From JBCDIQ01 sp039024295 (GTDB taxonomy: Bacteria; Bacteroidota; Bacteroidia; J057), in the NCBI GenBank assembly GCA_039024295.1, contig JBCDIQ010000012.1, positions 1 to 33,483 of the forward strand: a stretch of DNA of 33,483 bases. The letters are read 5' to 3'. Positions 14,906-21,944 of this stretch are shown here, one piece after another (position 1 is the first letter of the stretch; each line of letters begins with the position of its first letter). Below the pieces are notes generated by a model. That model saw only the letters and a program-made list of their open reading frames with translations, was not told where the DNA came from and ran no database searches. The position numbers were made by a program, and so were the translations under genes.

Positions 14906-17018
14906 AGTTTTCGCTGGAGAGCTTCTATCTGTTATTCCCCTGAGAAGGGCTTCAAGGCCAGTTTACACACAGAATTCACATACATTGGCTGCTCGTAACC
15001 TGTTTTCCCTCCTGGTAGGCATAAATGACTACCCCATAGCTGCGCATCGTCTTACGGGATGCCGTAACGATGCCCTGGCATTCAAATCCTACCTGGACAA
15101 CCGAATTGATAGCGCAGAATTCGCCCTTCGAACAAAAATATTGTTTGACCGTGAAGCAACACGGTCGAACATTGCGCGGGAGTTTGAGACGCATCTTGGG
15201 AAAGCAGGTCCTGATGATGTAGCTGTCTTTTACTACAGTGGTCATGGTGCTCGGGAAAAGGCAGGGGAGTTTTTTGCCCACCTTGAGCCGGATGGCATGA
15301 ATGAAACCCTGGTTTGCTGGGACAGTCGGTTGGAAGATGGAATGGACCTGGCGGACAAAGAGCTCAGCACATTGGTTCAGTTGGCAGGATTAAATGGTGC
15401 CCATGTGGTCATGATCCTGGATTGCTGCCACTCAGGCTCTGGAACGCGAAGTTTGGAACGGGATGTTACCCACCAGGGATATGCAGTAAGACGCATTGAA
15501 GATGCAGCCAATGATCGGTCACTTGACTCCTATCTCCTCCCCCAGCAGGGAAGAGGAGTTTTGGGAAGTGAAGAACTCATTATGCCGACCAATCGTCACG
15601 TGGCATTGATGGCGGCACAATCTTTTGAAGAAGCCAAAGAAACCCACCTTGGAGGACGGACAAGAGGTGTTTTCTCTTATTCCCTCATGGAGATCTTACA
15701 GAATAGTGCTGCCGATCTCACGTATGAGGACCTAATTGAGCGGTCGCGGGTGTTGGTTTCACGTCGTACATTTGAACAACGTCCAACCTTGTATGCTCCC
15801 CAACCAGAAGATGCCAAACGAACCTTTTTGTTAGGAGGAGCAAACGGTACTAAGCCCTACTTTACCCTTATGCACGAACGGGAGCATGGATGGGTGCTAG
15901 AGGGAGGTGCAGTTAATGGATTGCTATTGGGTGATCCGGTATCCGATCCTACCACGCTTGCCATTTTTTCTGATGATGCGAAAGTAGATGATCTTTCTCA
16001 AGCCACTGGCAGGGTCAGAATTACAGATTTGCGTCCAGACAAAGCAAAGGTTTTACCATTGGGGGATACAGAATTATTTCGTGGAGAAACCTACAAGGCG
16101 AGGATTATCAGCCTCCCGGTAAACGAAATAAAGGTGTACTTGCACGGTGATGGACATGCCGTCGGCCTGCTCCGAAGTGCGATGATACGGAATCCACTCG
16201 CTACCTCCTATTTGCAGGAAACCCGCTCACTTGAACAGGCAGATTACAAAATTGTAGCCGTCCGGGACCAATACAGCATTTCGCGTGCTGCTGACGGGAT
16301 GGGAGATGTGGAGCTGATTCGTCGGGATGGCATCGATTATCGCCCCATCGTTGAGCAAGAAAGGGGATTCCATGCAGCCTCTGCTCGCAAGGTGATCGAA
16401 AACCTGGTACATATAGCCAAATGGGAGCAAACGTTGGCGGTTGGGAACCCACGTACACGCTTAACTGCCTCCAGCATCCAGGTAGAGCTGCTACAGCCTT
16501 TTGAAGATACGCCCATTGCTGCTTCAGGCAAGGGGTATCACTTTTCTTACACCCATTCAGGAGGATTGAGCGCACTGCCTGGCTTTCGGCTCAAGCTGAC
16601 CAATCGTTCCTCCCAAAAGCTGTACGTATCACTTGCCTACCTCTCCTCACAATTTGAAATCAATCCTTTTCTTATCAGTCAAGGAGGTACCTGGCTTGAC
16701 CCAGGCGCGTCTGTTTTTGCACTGGATGGGGAGGTGATTGAAGCGATTGTCCCTGATGCACTCGCCAGTTTGGGTATCAAGCAGACCACAGAGATATTCA
16801 AGATATTCATGAGCACCACTGCCTTCCAGTTAGGATCGGTAGAACTGCCCGGCCTGGGACTTCCTAAGCCTGTCTCACGGACCCTTTCAGCTCCAACTCA
16901 CCAATTGGACCAGTTGATTCAGGAGCATGGAACGAGATCGGCTTTTCAGGCATCAGGAACCGGACGGATTGATGACTGGAATGCGTTCTCTGCCAGCATA
17001 GTAGTGGAGCGAAAGTAA
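14898..17018 (+). CDS. Caspase-family (C14-like) cysteine peptidase with long C-terminal extension
   Basis: Up to 706 residues. Both possible starts are non-ATG: GTG at 14898, inside a repeat tract, or TTG at 14985 (Leu30). TTG 14985 is more natural because family similarity begins at FSLLVGINDYP (35-46). The p20-like domain has the catalytic His116 in FYYSGHG and Cys167 in LDCCHSG, both intact, so activity is expected. The region 210-310 contains VALMAAQSFEEAKE and GRTRGVFSYSLMEIL, typical of bacterial caspase-like proteins. The C-terminal ~350 residues are beta-rich and end in a DUF4384-like segment (FRLKLTNRSSQKLYVSLAYL). No signal peptide or membrane helix is visible. It follows the PspA/DUF4178/lipoprotein genes on the same strand, but co-transcription is not proven. 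Confidence 0.85.
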   Translation: MIGVFAGELLSVIPLRRASRPVYTQNSHTLAARNLFSLLVGINDYPIAAHRLTGCRNDALAFKSYLDNRIDSAEFALRTKILFDREATRSNIAREFETHLGKAGPDDVAVFYYSGHGAREKAGEFFAHLEPDGMNETLVCWDSRLEDGMDLADKELSTLVQLAGLNGAHVVMILDCCHSGSGTRSLERDVTHQGYAVRRIEDAANDRSLDSYLLPQQGRGVLGSEELIMPTNRHVALMAAQSFEEAKETHLGGRTRGVFSYSLMEILQNSAADLTYEDLIERSRVLVSRRTFEQRPTLYAPQPEDAKRTFLLGGANGTKPYFTLMHEREHGWVLEGGAVNGLLLGDPVSDPTTLAIFSDDAKVDDLSQATGRVRITDLRPDKAKVLPLGDTELFRGETYKARIISLPVNEIKVYLHGDGHAVGLLRSAMIRNPLATSYLQETRSLEQADYKIVAVRDQYSISRAADGMGDVELIRRDGIDYRPIVEQERGFHAASARKVIENLVHIAKWEQTLAVGNPRTRLTASSIQVELLQPFEDTPIAASGKGYHFSYTHSGGLSALPGFRLKLTNRSSQKLYVSLAYLSSQFEINPFLISQGGTWLDPGASVFALDGEVIEAIVPDALASLGIKQTTEIFKIFMSTTAFQLGSVELPGLGLPKPVSRTLSAPTHQLDQLIQEHGTRSAFQASGTGRIDDWNAFSASIVVERK

Positions 17019-17093
17019 AAGGTTATTGGACTTCGTTTTACCCGTACTCATCTTCCCATGACCTGGCATAAATGCGATAAATGACCCTGCCAT

Positions 17094-17124
17094 TTTAAGG
17101 ACAGGACGATTTTTCGTAAGTTTA
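17094..17124 (+). promoter_or_regulatory. Probable promoter of the cyclase-regulator gene
   Basis: TTTA (17094-17097), a 19-base spacer and TAAGTTTA (17117-17124): three of four and seven of eight consensus bases. Initiation would be near 17130, 20 bases before the ATG at 17150, implying that this gene can be transcribed separately from the caspase gene. Confidence 0.4.
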
Positions 17125-17149
17125 TTTTCCAACACCAAAAGTACTGGAT

Positions 17150-18472
17150 ATGGCCAATCGGCGAATCGTTGCAATTATGTTTGCTGATATAGCAGGGTAC
17201 ACCTCTACTATGCAAACCGACGAACGCCAGGCTACTTCCCAGGTCCAAAAATTCAGGTCCTCCCTTAATGAAATTATTGGTCCCTTTCATGGAGAATTGA
17301 TCCAGTTTTTTGGAGATGGCAGCCTCACCCTTTTTTCCTCTGCCTTTGAGGCTGTACAAGCGGCGGTTTCCTTTCAAAAACGCATGCAAACCGCTACAAC
17401 AGTTCCTGTCCGGATTGGCATCCACCTGGGTGAGGTCATTCATGAAGAAGAAAACGTATACGGAGACGCTGTAAATGTAGCTTCACGAATAGAGGCGCTA
17501 GGTGTACCAGGTGCCGTCCTTATCTCCGGAAAAGTATATGGAGAAGTAAGAAACCAACCAGATATCCTGGCAGCGTCTATGGGGAAATTTGCCTTTAAAC
17601 ATGTGGTAGACCCGGTAGAATTATTTGCCCTGAATGTGGAGGGATTACCCCTTCCTTCCCCTTCAGAGATATCAGGAAAAGGCCCGACTTATCAGATTGA
17701 CAATTCTCCTCCACCTGATCCAGCAACGTCCAGCCTAAACATCCTCATCGTTGAGGATGACATGCTGGTGGGCACCCATATCTCTATGGTGCTCCAGCAG
17801 GCGGGCTACAAGGTGAGTGGCATCTTTCCCAGCGGGGAATCAGCATTAGAGCAGCTCAAAGTGGAGCAGCCGGACCTTATCTTAATGGACATCAACCTAA
17901 AGGGAAAGCTGGATGGAGTGGACACGGCTCAACTGGTCTATGAACAGCATCAGATACCCGTCATATTTTTGACAGCAAATACGGATAAGGCCACCTTTGA
18001 GCGGGCCAAGCTTGCCCTGCCCTATGCGTTCATTGCCAAACCATTTAAACCCGCGGACCTAACCCGGGCAGTAGAACTTGTTGTGACCCGATTGGCTGAG
18101 CAAGAGGTGCCTGCTCCGGCTGTCAAGACAAATCAGCCTTCCAAAGACAAAGAGGTGCTAAAAGACCGCATCTTTGTTCGGGACAAGGACAAGATGGTGA
18201 AAGTAGCTATCCAGGACATTCACTATGTGGAAGCAGAAAGAAACTACTGCCGAATTTTTACCGAACAAAAAGCCTACATCCTGAGCGTACCCTTGAAGTC
18301 TTTTGAGACCCGGGTCAATTCGGACATTTTTGTACGGGTCCACCGATCCTTTCTGGTGAACCTCAGCAGCATTGATGAACTGGATGAGCACTACGTTTAT
18401 TGCCAGGGACAGGCCATTCCCGTGAGCAAAGCACATAAAGCAACCCTGAGCAACCGCCTGCAACTGCTGTAA
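17150..18472 (+). CDS. Class III nucleotide cyclase fused to a receiver and a LytTR DNA-binding domain
   Basis: 440 residues, soluble. Residues 1-165 form a class III cyclase domain with metal-binding Asp13 (FADIAGYTS) and Asp56 (FFGDG), and transition-state residues Asn109 and Arg113 (NVASR). Of the two purine-selecting positions Asp106 is present, but the usual Lys is Gln52, so the product is uncertain. A Pro-rich linker (~166-195) leads to a receiver (196-315) with Glu202-Asp203-Asp204, phosphoacceptor Asp247 (LILMDINLKG), Thr275 and Lys297. Residues 338-440 are a LytTR domain (IHYVEAERNYCRIF, VRVHRSFLVNL). Cyclase, receiver and DNA-binding output in one chain is an uncommon arrangement. 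It lies 131 bp after the caspase gene with its own possible promoter. No cognate kinase is adjacent. Confidence 0.9.
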   Translation: MANRRIVAIMFADIAGYTSTMQTDERQATSQVQKFRSSLNEIIGPFHGELIQFFGDGSLTLFSSAFEAVQAAVSFQKRMQTATTVPVRIGIHLGEVIHEEENVYGDAVNVASRIEALGVPGAVLISGKVYGEVRNQPDILAASMGKFAFKHVVDPVELFALNVEGLPLPSPSEISGKGPTYQIDNSPPPDPATSSLNILIVEDDMLVGTHISMVLQQAGYKVSGIFPSGESALEQLKVEQPDLILMDINLKGKLDGVDTAQLVYEQHQIPVIFLTANTDKATFERAKLALPYAFIAKPFKPADLTRAVELVVTRLAEQEVPAPAVKTNQPSKDKEVLKDRIFVRDKDKMVKVAIQDIHYVEAERNYCRIFTEQKAYILSVPLKSFETRVNSDIFVRVHRSFLVNLSSIDELDEHYVYCQGQAIPVSKAHKATLSNRLQLL

Positions 18473-18514
18473 TCCTCCTTTTTCATTCGGACAATGAATC
18501 CTCCCATTGGGACG

Positions 18515-18549
18515 ATACCCCCCTGTCTTCGGTCAATAACCGGAGGTAT
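18515..18549. other. Hairpin in the gap after the cyclase-regulator gene
   Basis: CTTCGGT (18527-18533) and ACCGGAG (18539-18545) form a 7-bp stem with one G-U pair and a 5-nt loop; ATACC/GGTAT flank it. There is no U-tract, so it is at best a weak terminator. The rest of 18473-18700 shows only an isolated TAGGTTTG at 18566-18573, too far from the next start to be convincing. Confidence 0.35.
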
Positions 18550-18700
18550 TGGGAAAGTAAACCCATAGGTTTGGGTATACACAAAAGGGTTGATCCAGTA
18601 TTCAGCGTAACACACTCTTTTGGGTTTATAGCAACGAACGAACAATGACCTAGGTCGCTGCTTTTCCGACGCCAATGGTAAACGATTAATTACAACAAGC

Positions 18701-19150
18701 ATGAAAATCACATCAAACACTGCCCTGATCATCGTTTTCTTTTCCTGGATAAGTCTTTCGGCCCAGGATGTACCCAAAGGTATGAATGAGTTTATGGATG
18801 AATTCGAACACGCAGAGGCCAAATGGGATGCTGCCTCCCTGGGAAGCATGTATGCTAAAAACGCAACTTATATCTCAATGACAGGGGAAGTGTATAAAGG
18901 CCAGGAAGACATCACGGGACATTATGAGCAATGGTTTAACGAAACTGGCATGGTTCCTGAGATACAGCGAACAGAATGGACCGTTTTCCCAGGTAAACAC
19001 GTCATGCTTGAGGGAAAGTTTACCTACTACCAGCCATCTGAAAATGGAGAACAAATCCAGGAGGTAAATGGCATGTATTGGACCATTGTGAAAAAAGAAA
19101 AAGGAGATTGGAAAATCATTCGGTACGTCCAAATGGTTCCTGATTTATAA
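18701..19150 (+). CDS. Secreted NTF2-like (SnoaL/DUF4440-type) protein
   Basis: 149 residues with a signal peptide (MKITSNTALIIVFFSWISLSAQ). The mature part has the NTF2-like alpha+beta pattern: a leading helix (MNEFMDEFEHAEAKWD), then LGSMYAKNATYISMTGEVYKGQEDI and C-terminal strands with VNGMYWTIVKKEKGDWKIIRYV. These small cone-shaped domains bind ligands or act as simple hydrolases or isomerases. No catalytic residues can be assigned. It stands alone, with its own downstream terminator, and its location is periplasmic or extracellular. Confidence 0.75.
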   Translation: MKITSNTALIIVFFSWISLSAQDVPKGMNEFMDEFEHAEAKWDAASLGSMYAKNATYISMTGEVYKGQEDITGHYEQWFNETGMVPEIQRTEWTVFPGKHVMLEGKFTYYQPSENGEQIQEVNGMYWTIVKKEKGDWKIIRYVQMVPDL

Positions 19151-19182
19151 GATACTTGCTACGTGCAAGCTTTTGGTTGCAG

Positions 19183-19212
19183 GGACGGCTTTATGCCGTC
19201 CTTGTTCTTTTT
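19183..19212 (+). terminator. Rho-independent terminator
   Basis: GGACGGC (19183-19189), loop TTTAT, GCCGTCC (19195-19201), then a T-rich tail TTGTTCTTTTT. It ends the NTF2-like gene. Confidence 0.85.
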
Positions 19213-19235
19213 ATGGATAGGGGCAATTGAATTAG

Positions 19236-19266
19236 TTTGAAAAGGCTGCAGTAGCTTGTATTTTTA
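19236..19266 (+). promoter_or_regulatory. Bacteroidota-type promoter
   Basis: TTTG (19236-19239), a 19-base spacer, then TATTTTTA (19259-19266, seven of eight bases of TAnnTTTG). Initiation would be near 19272, which excludes the in-frame ATG at 19256 and supports the start at 19295. Confidence 0.55.
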
Positions 19267-19294
19267 CTTGTACCCAAGGGGAAAATACCGACTG

Positions 19295-20278
19295 ATGAAA
19301 AACCTGAGAGATTTTAAAGTAGGGAGTTTCAACGCCTATAATTTGGCGCTTCCCGATCAGCCTTACTACGACCGCAAGTACAGCCGAGCGCAATACGAAC
19401 GCAAACGAAATTGGATCGGAGACCAGTTGGACCAAATGCGGGCAGATATTGTCGGCTTTCAGGAAATCTTCCATCAGGAGGCACTGGAAGAGGCCGTGCG
19501 TGCCAGTGACTATATGCGCCCCGCAAAAATAATTATGGGGAAACGAAATGGGCACAGCCCGGCCGTGGCGTTGGCAACCCGCTTTGAAGTACTCAGCCAT
19601 GAGGTGATTGTTGATTTTCCAGAGCCGCTTCAAATTGACGATGTTCACATTCCCATTACCCAGTTTTCCCGTCCTGTGCTTCATGCTCTTGTTAAAGTGA
19701 AGGAAGGAGTTGAAATCTCGGTTTTTGTGGTTCACCTCAAGTCAAAGCGTCCCATGATTCCAGAGGGAGTAAAAGACCCTCACCATCCCCTTGAACGTGC
19801 CAAAGGACAGGCCCGGTCCCTTATCCGCCGGGCAGCAGAAGCCAGTGCCCTGCGCTCCCTGCTGATGAAATACCTCTTCAACCGGGATCATCCTGTGATT
19901 CTCCTGGGAGATGTGAATGATGGAGGCACGGCCGTGACAACCCAAATTATCTCCGGTGAGCCTCCTCACAGAAATTTTCCCAGGGAGGTAAAAGAGAAAA
20001 TATGGGATGTGCTCCTGTACCATGCCCGGGACATCCAGGCCCGGCAGAGTTACGAAGATTTTTATTACTCCCATATCCACAACGGCCATTACGAAAGCCT
20101 GGACCACATCATGGTAAGCCAGGAATTGGTGGCCCAAAATCCAAATCATATTGGCAGCATCGGCTATGTTTCTGTCCTTACGGACCACCTGATTGATGAG
20201 ACCTTGAGTGATGAACGGATTGGGTACTGGCAATCTGACCATGGCCAGGTAGTGGCATCTATAGAACTTAGAAACTAA
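19295..20278 (+). CDS. Endonuclease/exonuclease/phosphatase-fold protein
   Basis: 327 residues from the ATG at 19295, chosen because the predicted promoter lies across the upstream ATG at 19256. The fold is recognisable from its ordered active-site motifs: VGSFNAYNL (Asn), IVGFQEIF (metal-binding Glu), VVHLKSKRP (His), LLGDVNDGG (Asp/Asn) and the terminal WQSDHGQVVA (Asp-His pair). All are present, so it should be an active metal-dependent phosphoesterase; whether the substrate is DNA, a phospholipid or a sugar phosphate is unknown. There is no signal peptide. Its stop overlaps the next start (TAATG), indicating tight translational coupling with the unknown protein at 20278. Confidence 0.85.
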   Translation: MKNLRDFKVGSFNAYNLALPDQPYYDRKYSRAQYERKRNWIGDQLDQMRADIVGFQEIFHQEALEEAVRASDYMRPAKIIMGKRNGHSPAVALATRFEVLSHEVIVDFPEPLQIDDVHIPITQFSRPVLHALVKVKEGVEISVFVVHLKSKRPMIPEGVKDPHHPLERAKGQARSLIRRAAEASALRSLLMKYLFNRDHPVILLGDVNDGGTAVTTQIISGEPPHRNFPREVKEKIWDVLLYHARDIQARQSYEDFYYSHIHNGHYESLDHIMVSQELVAQNPNHIGSIGYVSVLTDHLIDETLSDERIGYWQSDHGQVVASIELRN

Positions 20279-20733
20279 TGTCTGAATATTATCGCTTCAA
20301 ACGCTTGATCCGGTCGATGATGCCGGATTTTTCCCGCAGGAAAGCTTCCAACTGGTATTCTTCAGCGGATGTCCGCATGGTGATCAATGATTTGGCATTC
20401 GACATCCCTCCCAAGGTGCTGAAAGCCATGACGACCAACGATCGGCTGTTGGACGATTTTACCAATAAGTTGTACCTGTTGGAGGAAGAATTGGAACGAA
20501 AGGTGGTAACAGATTTTGCGGTTCTTGACCCGAACCTTGAGCCAAAGGTATTCGTGGAAGGAAATCGGCTGGGCTTCACGGTGATGTACCGGGGAAAACG
20601 GCTCATGTTCGCCGAGTACACGATTAACGCCAAGGACCTGCAACAGTCTCCACCTCAGAAAGCCAGGGAAATTCCCATCGAAACCGAGGAAGATGTTCCC
20701 GGAGATGATGAGCTGATGAATTTGGGGCTTTGA
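20278..20733 (+). CDS. Conserved-looking hypothetical protein coupled to the EEP-fold enzyme
   Basis: 151 residues, start ATG overlapping the upstream stop by one base. It is soluble, with a basic N-terminus (MSEYYRFKRLIRSMMPDFSRRK), a central alpha+beta part (FDIPPKVLKAMTTNDRLLDDF, then FVEGNRLGFTVMYRGKRLMFAEY) and an acidic tail (ETEEDVPGDDELMNL). I do not recognise a family. The one-base overlap means it is made together with the upstream phosphoesterase, and it may be a partner or substrate-binding subunit. A small dyad, CGTAGA/TCTACG, lies just after the stop (20735-20748). Confidence 0.6.
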   Translation: MSEYYRFKRLIRSMMPDFSRRKASNWYSSADVRMVINDLAFDIPPKVLKAMTTNDRLLDDFTNKLYLLEEELERKVVTDFAVLDPNLEPKVFVEGNRLGFTVMYRGKRLMFAEYTINAKDLQQSPPQKAREIPIETEEDVPGDDELMNLGL

Positions 20734-20764
20734 GCGTAGATTTCTACGTAAGGTCGCAAGATAC

Positions 20765-20790
20765 GAACGGCGTTCGGATTCGATAAGGCA
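20765..20790 (+). repeat. 26-bp direct repeat, copy 1
   Basis: Begins GAACGGCGTTCGGATTCG and matches copy 2 (21199-21224) at 22 of 26 positions, in the same orientation. The copies bracket the structured gap. Confidence 0.65.
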
Positions 20791-21007
20791 ATGATGTCCA
20801 TCCCCTTCCCCACACCCGTGGTGTAACCCCGAGCGCTAGTCGAGGGGCCTATCAGACTGGTTTATAAACCTTTATATTCCTCTATAAAGCACCCATGACA
20901 AACTTCATAAGCAAATGACTATCAATACATTGCATATTAGCCTATTTGACATATTGGTGAGAAAATTGGGGTGTCCGACTTTTTCATTGATGCAACATCT
21001 GCAAAAA

Positions 21008-21048
21008 TCTACCCCTGTAAAATCAAGGCATGCCTTGATTCTACCCCT
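21008..21048. repeat. Perfect 20-bp palindrome flanked by 9-bp direct repeats
   Basis: AATCAAGGCATGCCTTGATT (21021-21040) is its own reverse complement over all 20 bases. TCTACCCCT occurs on both sides, at 21008-21016 and 21040-21048. There is no T-run as in a terminator. An operator, a recombination site or a transposition scar are all possible. Confidence 0.6.
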
Positions 21049-21198
21049 TCCGCAGCCCTTCGCCGCCCCCGCTGTTTGGGGAGGCCAACGCGCATGTTTT
21101 TCTGCGAAAAATTGGGCAGAAACGGCTAACCAGTCCTGTTCCTCCTTGTCATCTCAACAGCAGTAGGGCATCAGCGGTATCTTCACTCCGAATGACAT

Positions 21199-21224
21199 GA
21201 ACGGCATTCGGATTCGGAAGGGCA
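21199..21224 (+). repeat. 26-bp direct repeat, copy 2
   Basis: Begins GAACGGCATTCGGATTCG. It overlaps a CCGAATG/CATTCGG dyad (21188-21194 and 21205-21211) and lies 64 bp beyond the end of the HAD gene, whose coding strand is the opposite one. Confidence 0.65.
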
Positions 21225-21287
21225 GAGATACAAAAATAATGCGTCACCAAAAAGGTCCCTCTTCAAATGTAAAGCATCTTTCATCGA

Positions 21288-21908
21288 TCACTTCCGAAAA
21301 GGCTTAAACGTACCTTCATCTGCCCATGCTAGCATTTCCCGATCCCCGCTGGTATCCCCATAGGCATACGTATACATCACTTCTTCATCGGCAAGAACGG
21401 TTTGTAACCTTCTTACCTTTTCAGGGCCGTGACAATTCTTGCCAGCAAAATGGCCTGTGAAGTTTCCTCTTTCGTCAAGCTGGGGGGTAGTTGCGATGAG
21501 TTCTAACCCCAACGCGTTCGCAAAGGGTTGTGTCCACCATGTCAAAGAAGCTGTCACCAAAAAGCAACGATGTCCCTGTGATTGGTGCCATTTTACACGA
21601 TTGATGCCCCTTGTTCGCAGAAGTGTAGAGTGATATGCTTCATGAAATTCCTTCCCTGCTGCAAATAGGGATTGTTGAGATTGCCCTTTAAAAAAGGACG
21701 ACAGCAGGTGTTCCTTTGCTTTTTGTCTACCTACCAATTTTAATTTCAGGCCAACCAATATGGGCAGAATACCCATTATTCCCAATAAAAGCTTTACAGT
21801 TCCATAGCGAAACCGGATGAACTCAAACATGCTGTCAGCATGGGTCAACGTACCATCGAAATCAAATGCTGCGACCGTAATGGGATTACCTTGGGGAACC
21901 TGATTCAT
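21288..21908 (-). CDS. HAD-superfamily IB phosphatase (SerB-like fold)
   Basis: 206 residues. Motif I is FDFDGTLT with Asp16 and Asp18, motif II is LVTAS, and motifs III-IV appear as GKNCHGPEKVRRL and YAYGDTSGDREML. The order and spacing fit HAD subfamily IB, which includes phosphoserine phosphatase and phosphatidylglycerophosphatase-like enzymes. The cap contains a hydrophobic stretch (VKLLLGIMGILPILVGLKLKL), as in the membrane-linked YfhB/PgpC-like members, so a lipid phosphate is one candidate substrate. It lies 36 bp downstream of the acylase gene and is probably co-transcribed with it. Confidence 0.85.
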   Translation of the reverse strand: MNQVPQGNPITVAAFDFDGTLTHADSMFEFIRFRYGTVKLLLGIMGILPILVGLKLKLVGRQKAKEHLLSSFFKGQSQQSLFAAGKEFHEAYHSTLLRTRGINRVKWHQSQGHRCFLVTASLTWWTQPFANALGLELIATTPQLDERGNFTGHFAGKNCHGPEKVRRLQTVLADEEVMYTYAYGDTSGDREMLAWADEGTFKPFRK

Positions 21909-21944
21909 GTACTAATGATCATTGAGATGTGAATAGCGCAAATT

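Larger units (their letters stand above)
20734..21287. other. Gene-poor gap of about 550 bp with dyads and a direct repeat
   Basis: I see no convincing gene. The only sizeable open frame (20915-21166) has a composition unlike protein from this genome. The gap holds a 26-bp direct repeat (20765 and 21199), a perfect 20-bp palindrome (21021-21040), a GC-rich hairpin GCCGCCCC/GGGGAGGC (21062-21069 and 21078-21085, one mismatch) and a CCGAATG/CATTCGG dyad (21188-21194 and 21205-21211). The motif CCCCGAGCGCTAGTCGAGGGG near 20830 resembles a repeat I associate with intergenic DNA of this phylum. It could be a decayed mobile element or structured RNA. Confidence 0.5.

Noticed and set aside
17150..18472. 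Pycsar- or CBASS-like anti-phage module (nucleotide cyclase near a caspase-type effector)
   Set aside because: The cyclase is fused to receiver and LytTR domains, which points to a transcription regulator, and no effector with a cyclic-nucleotide-sensing domain sits next to it.
19256..19294. Upstream ATG of the EEP-fold gene
   Set aside because: It lies at the predicted -7 element, so it would not be in the transcript, and the added residues are not family-like.
20915..21166. 83-residue plus-strand ORF
   Set aside because: It runs through the palindrome and GC-rich hairpin, its composition looks non-coding and no family is recognisable.
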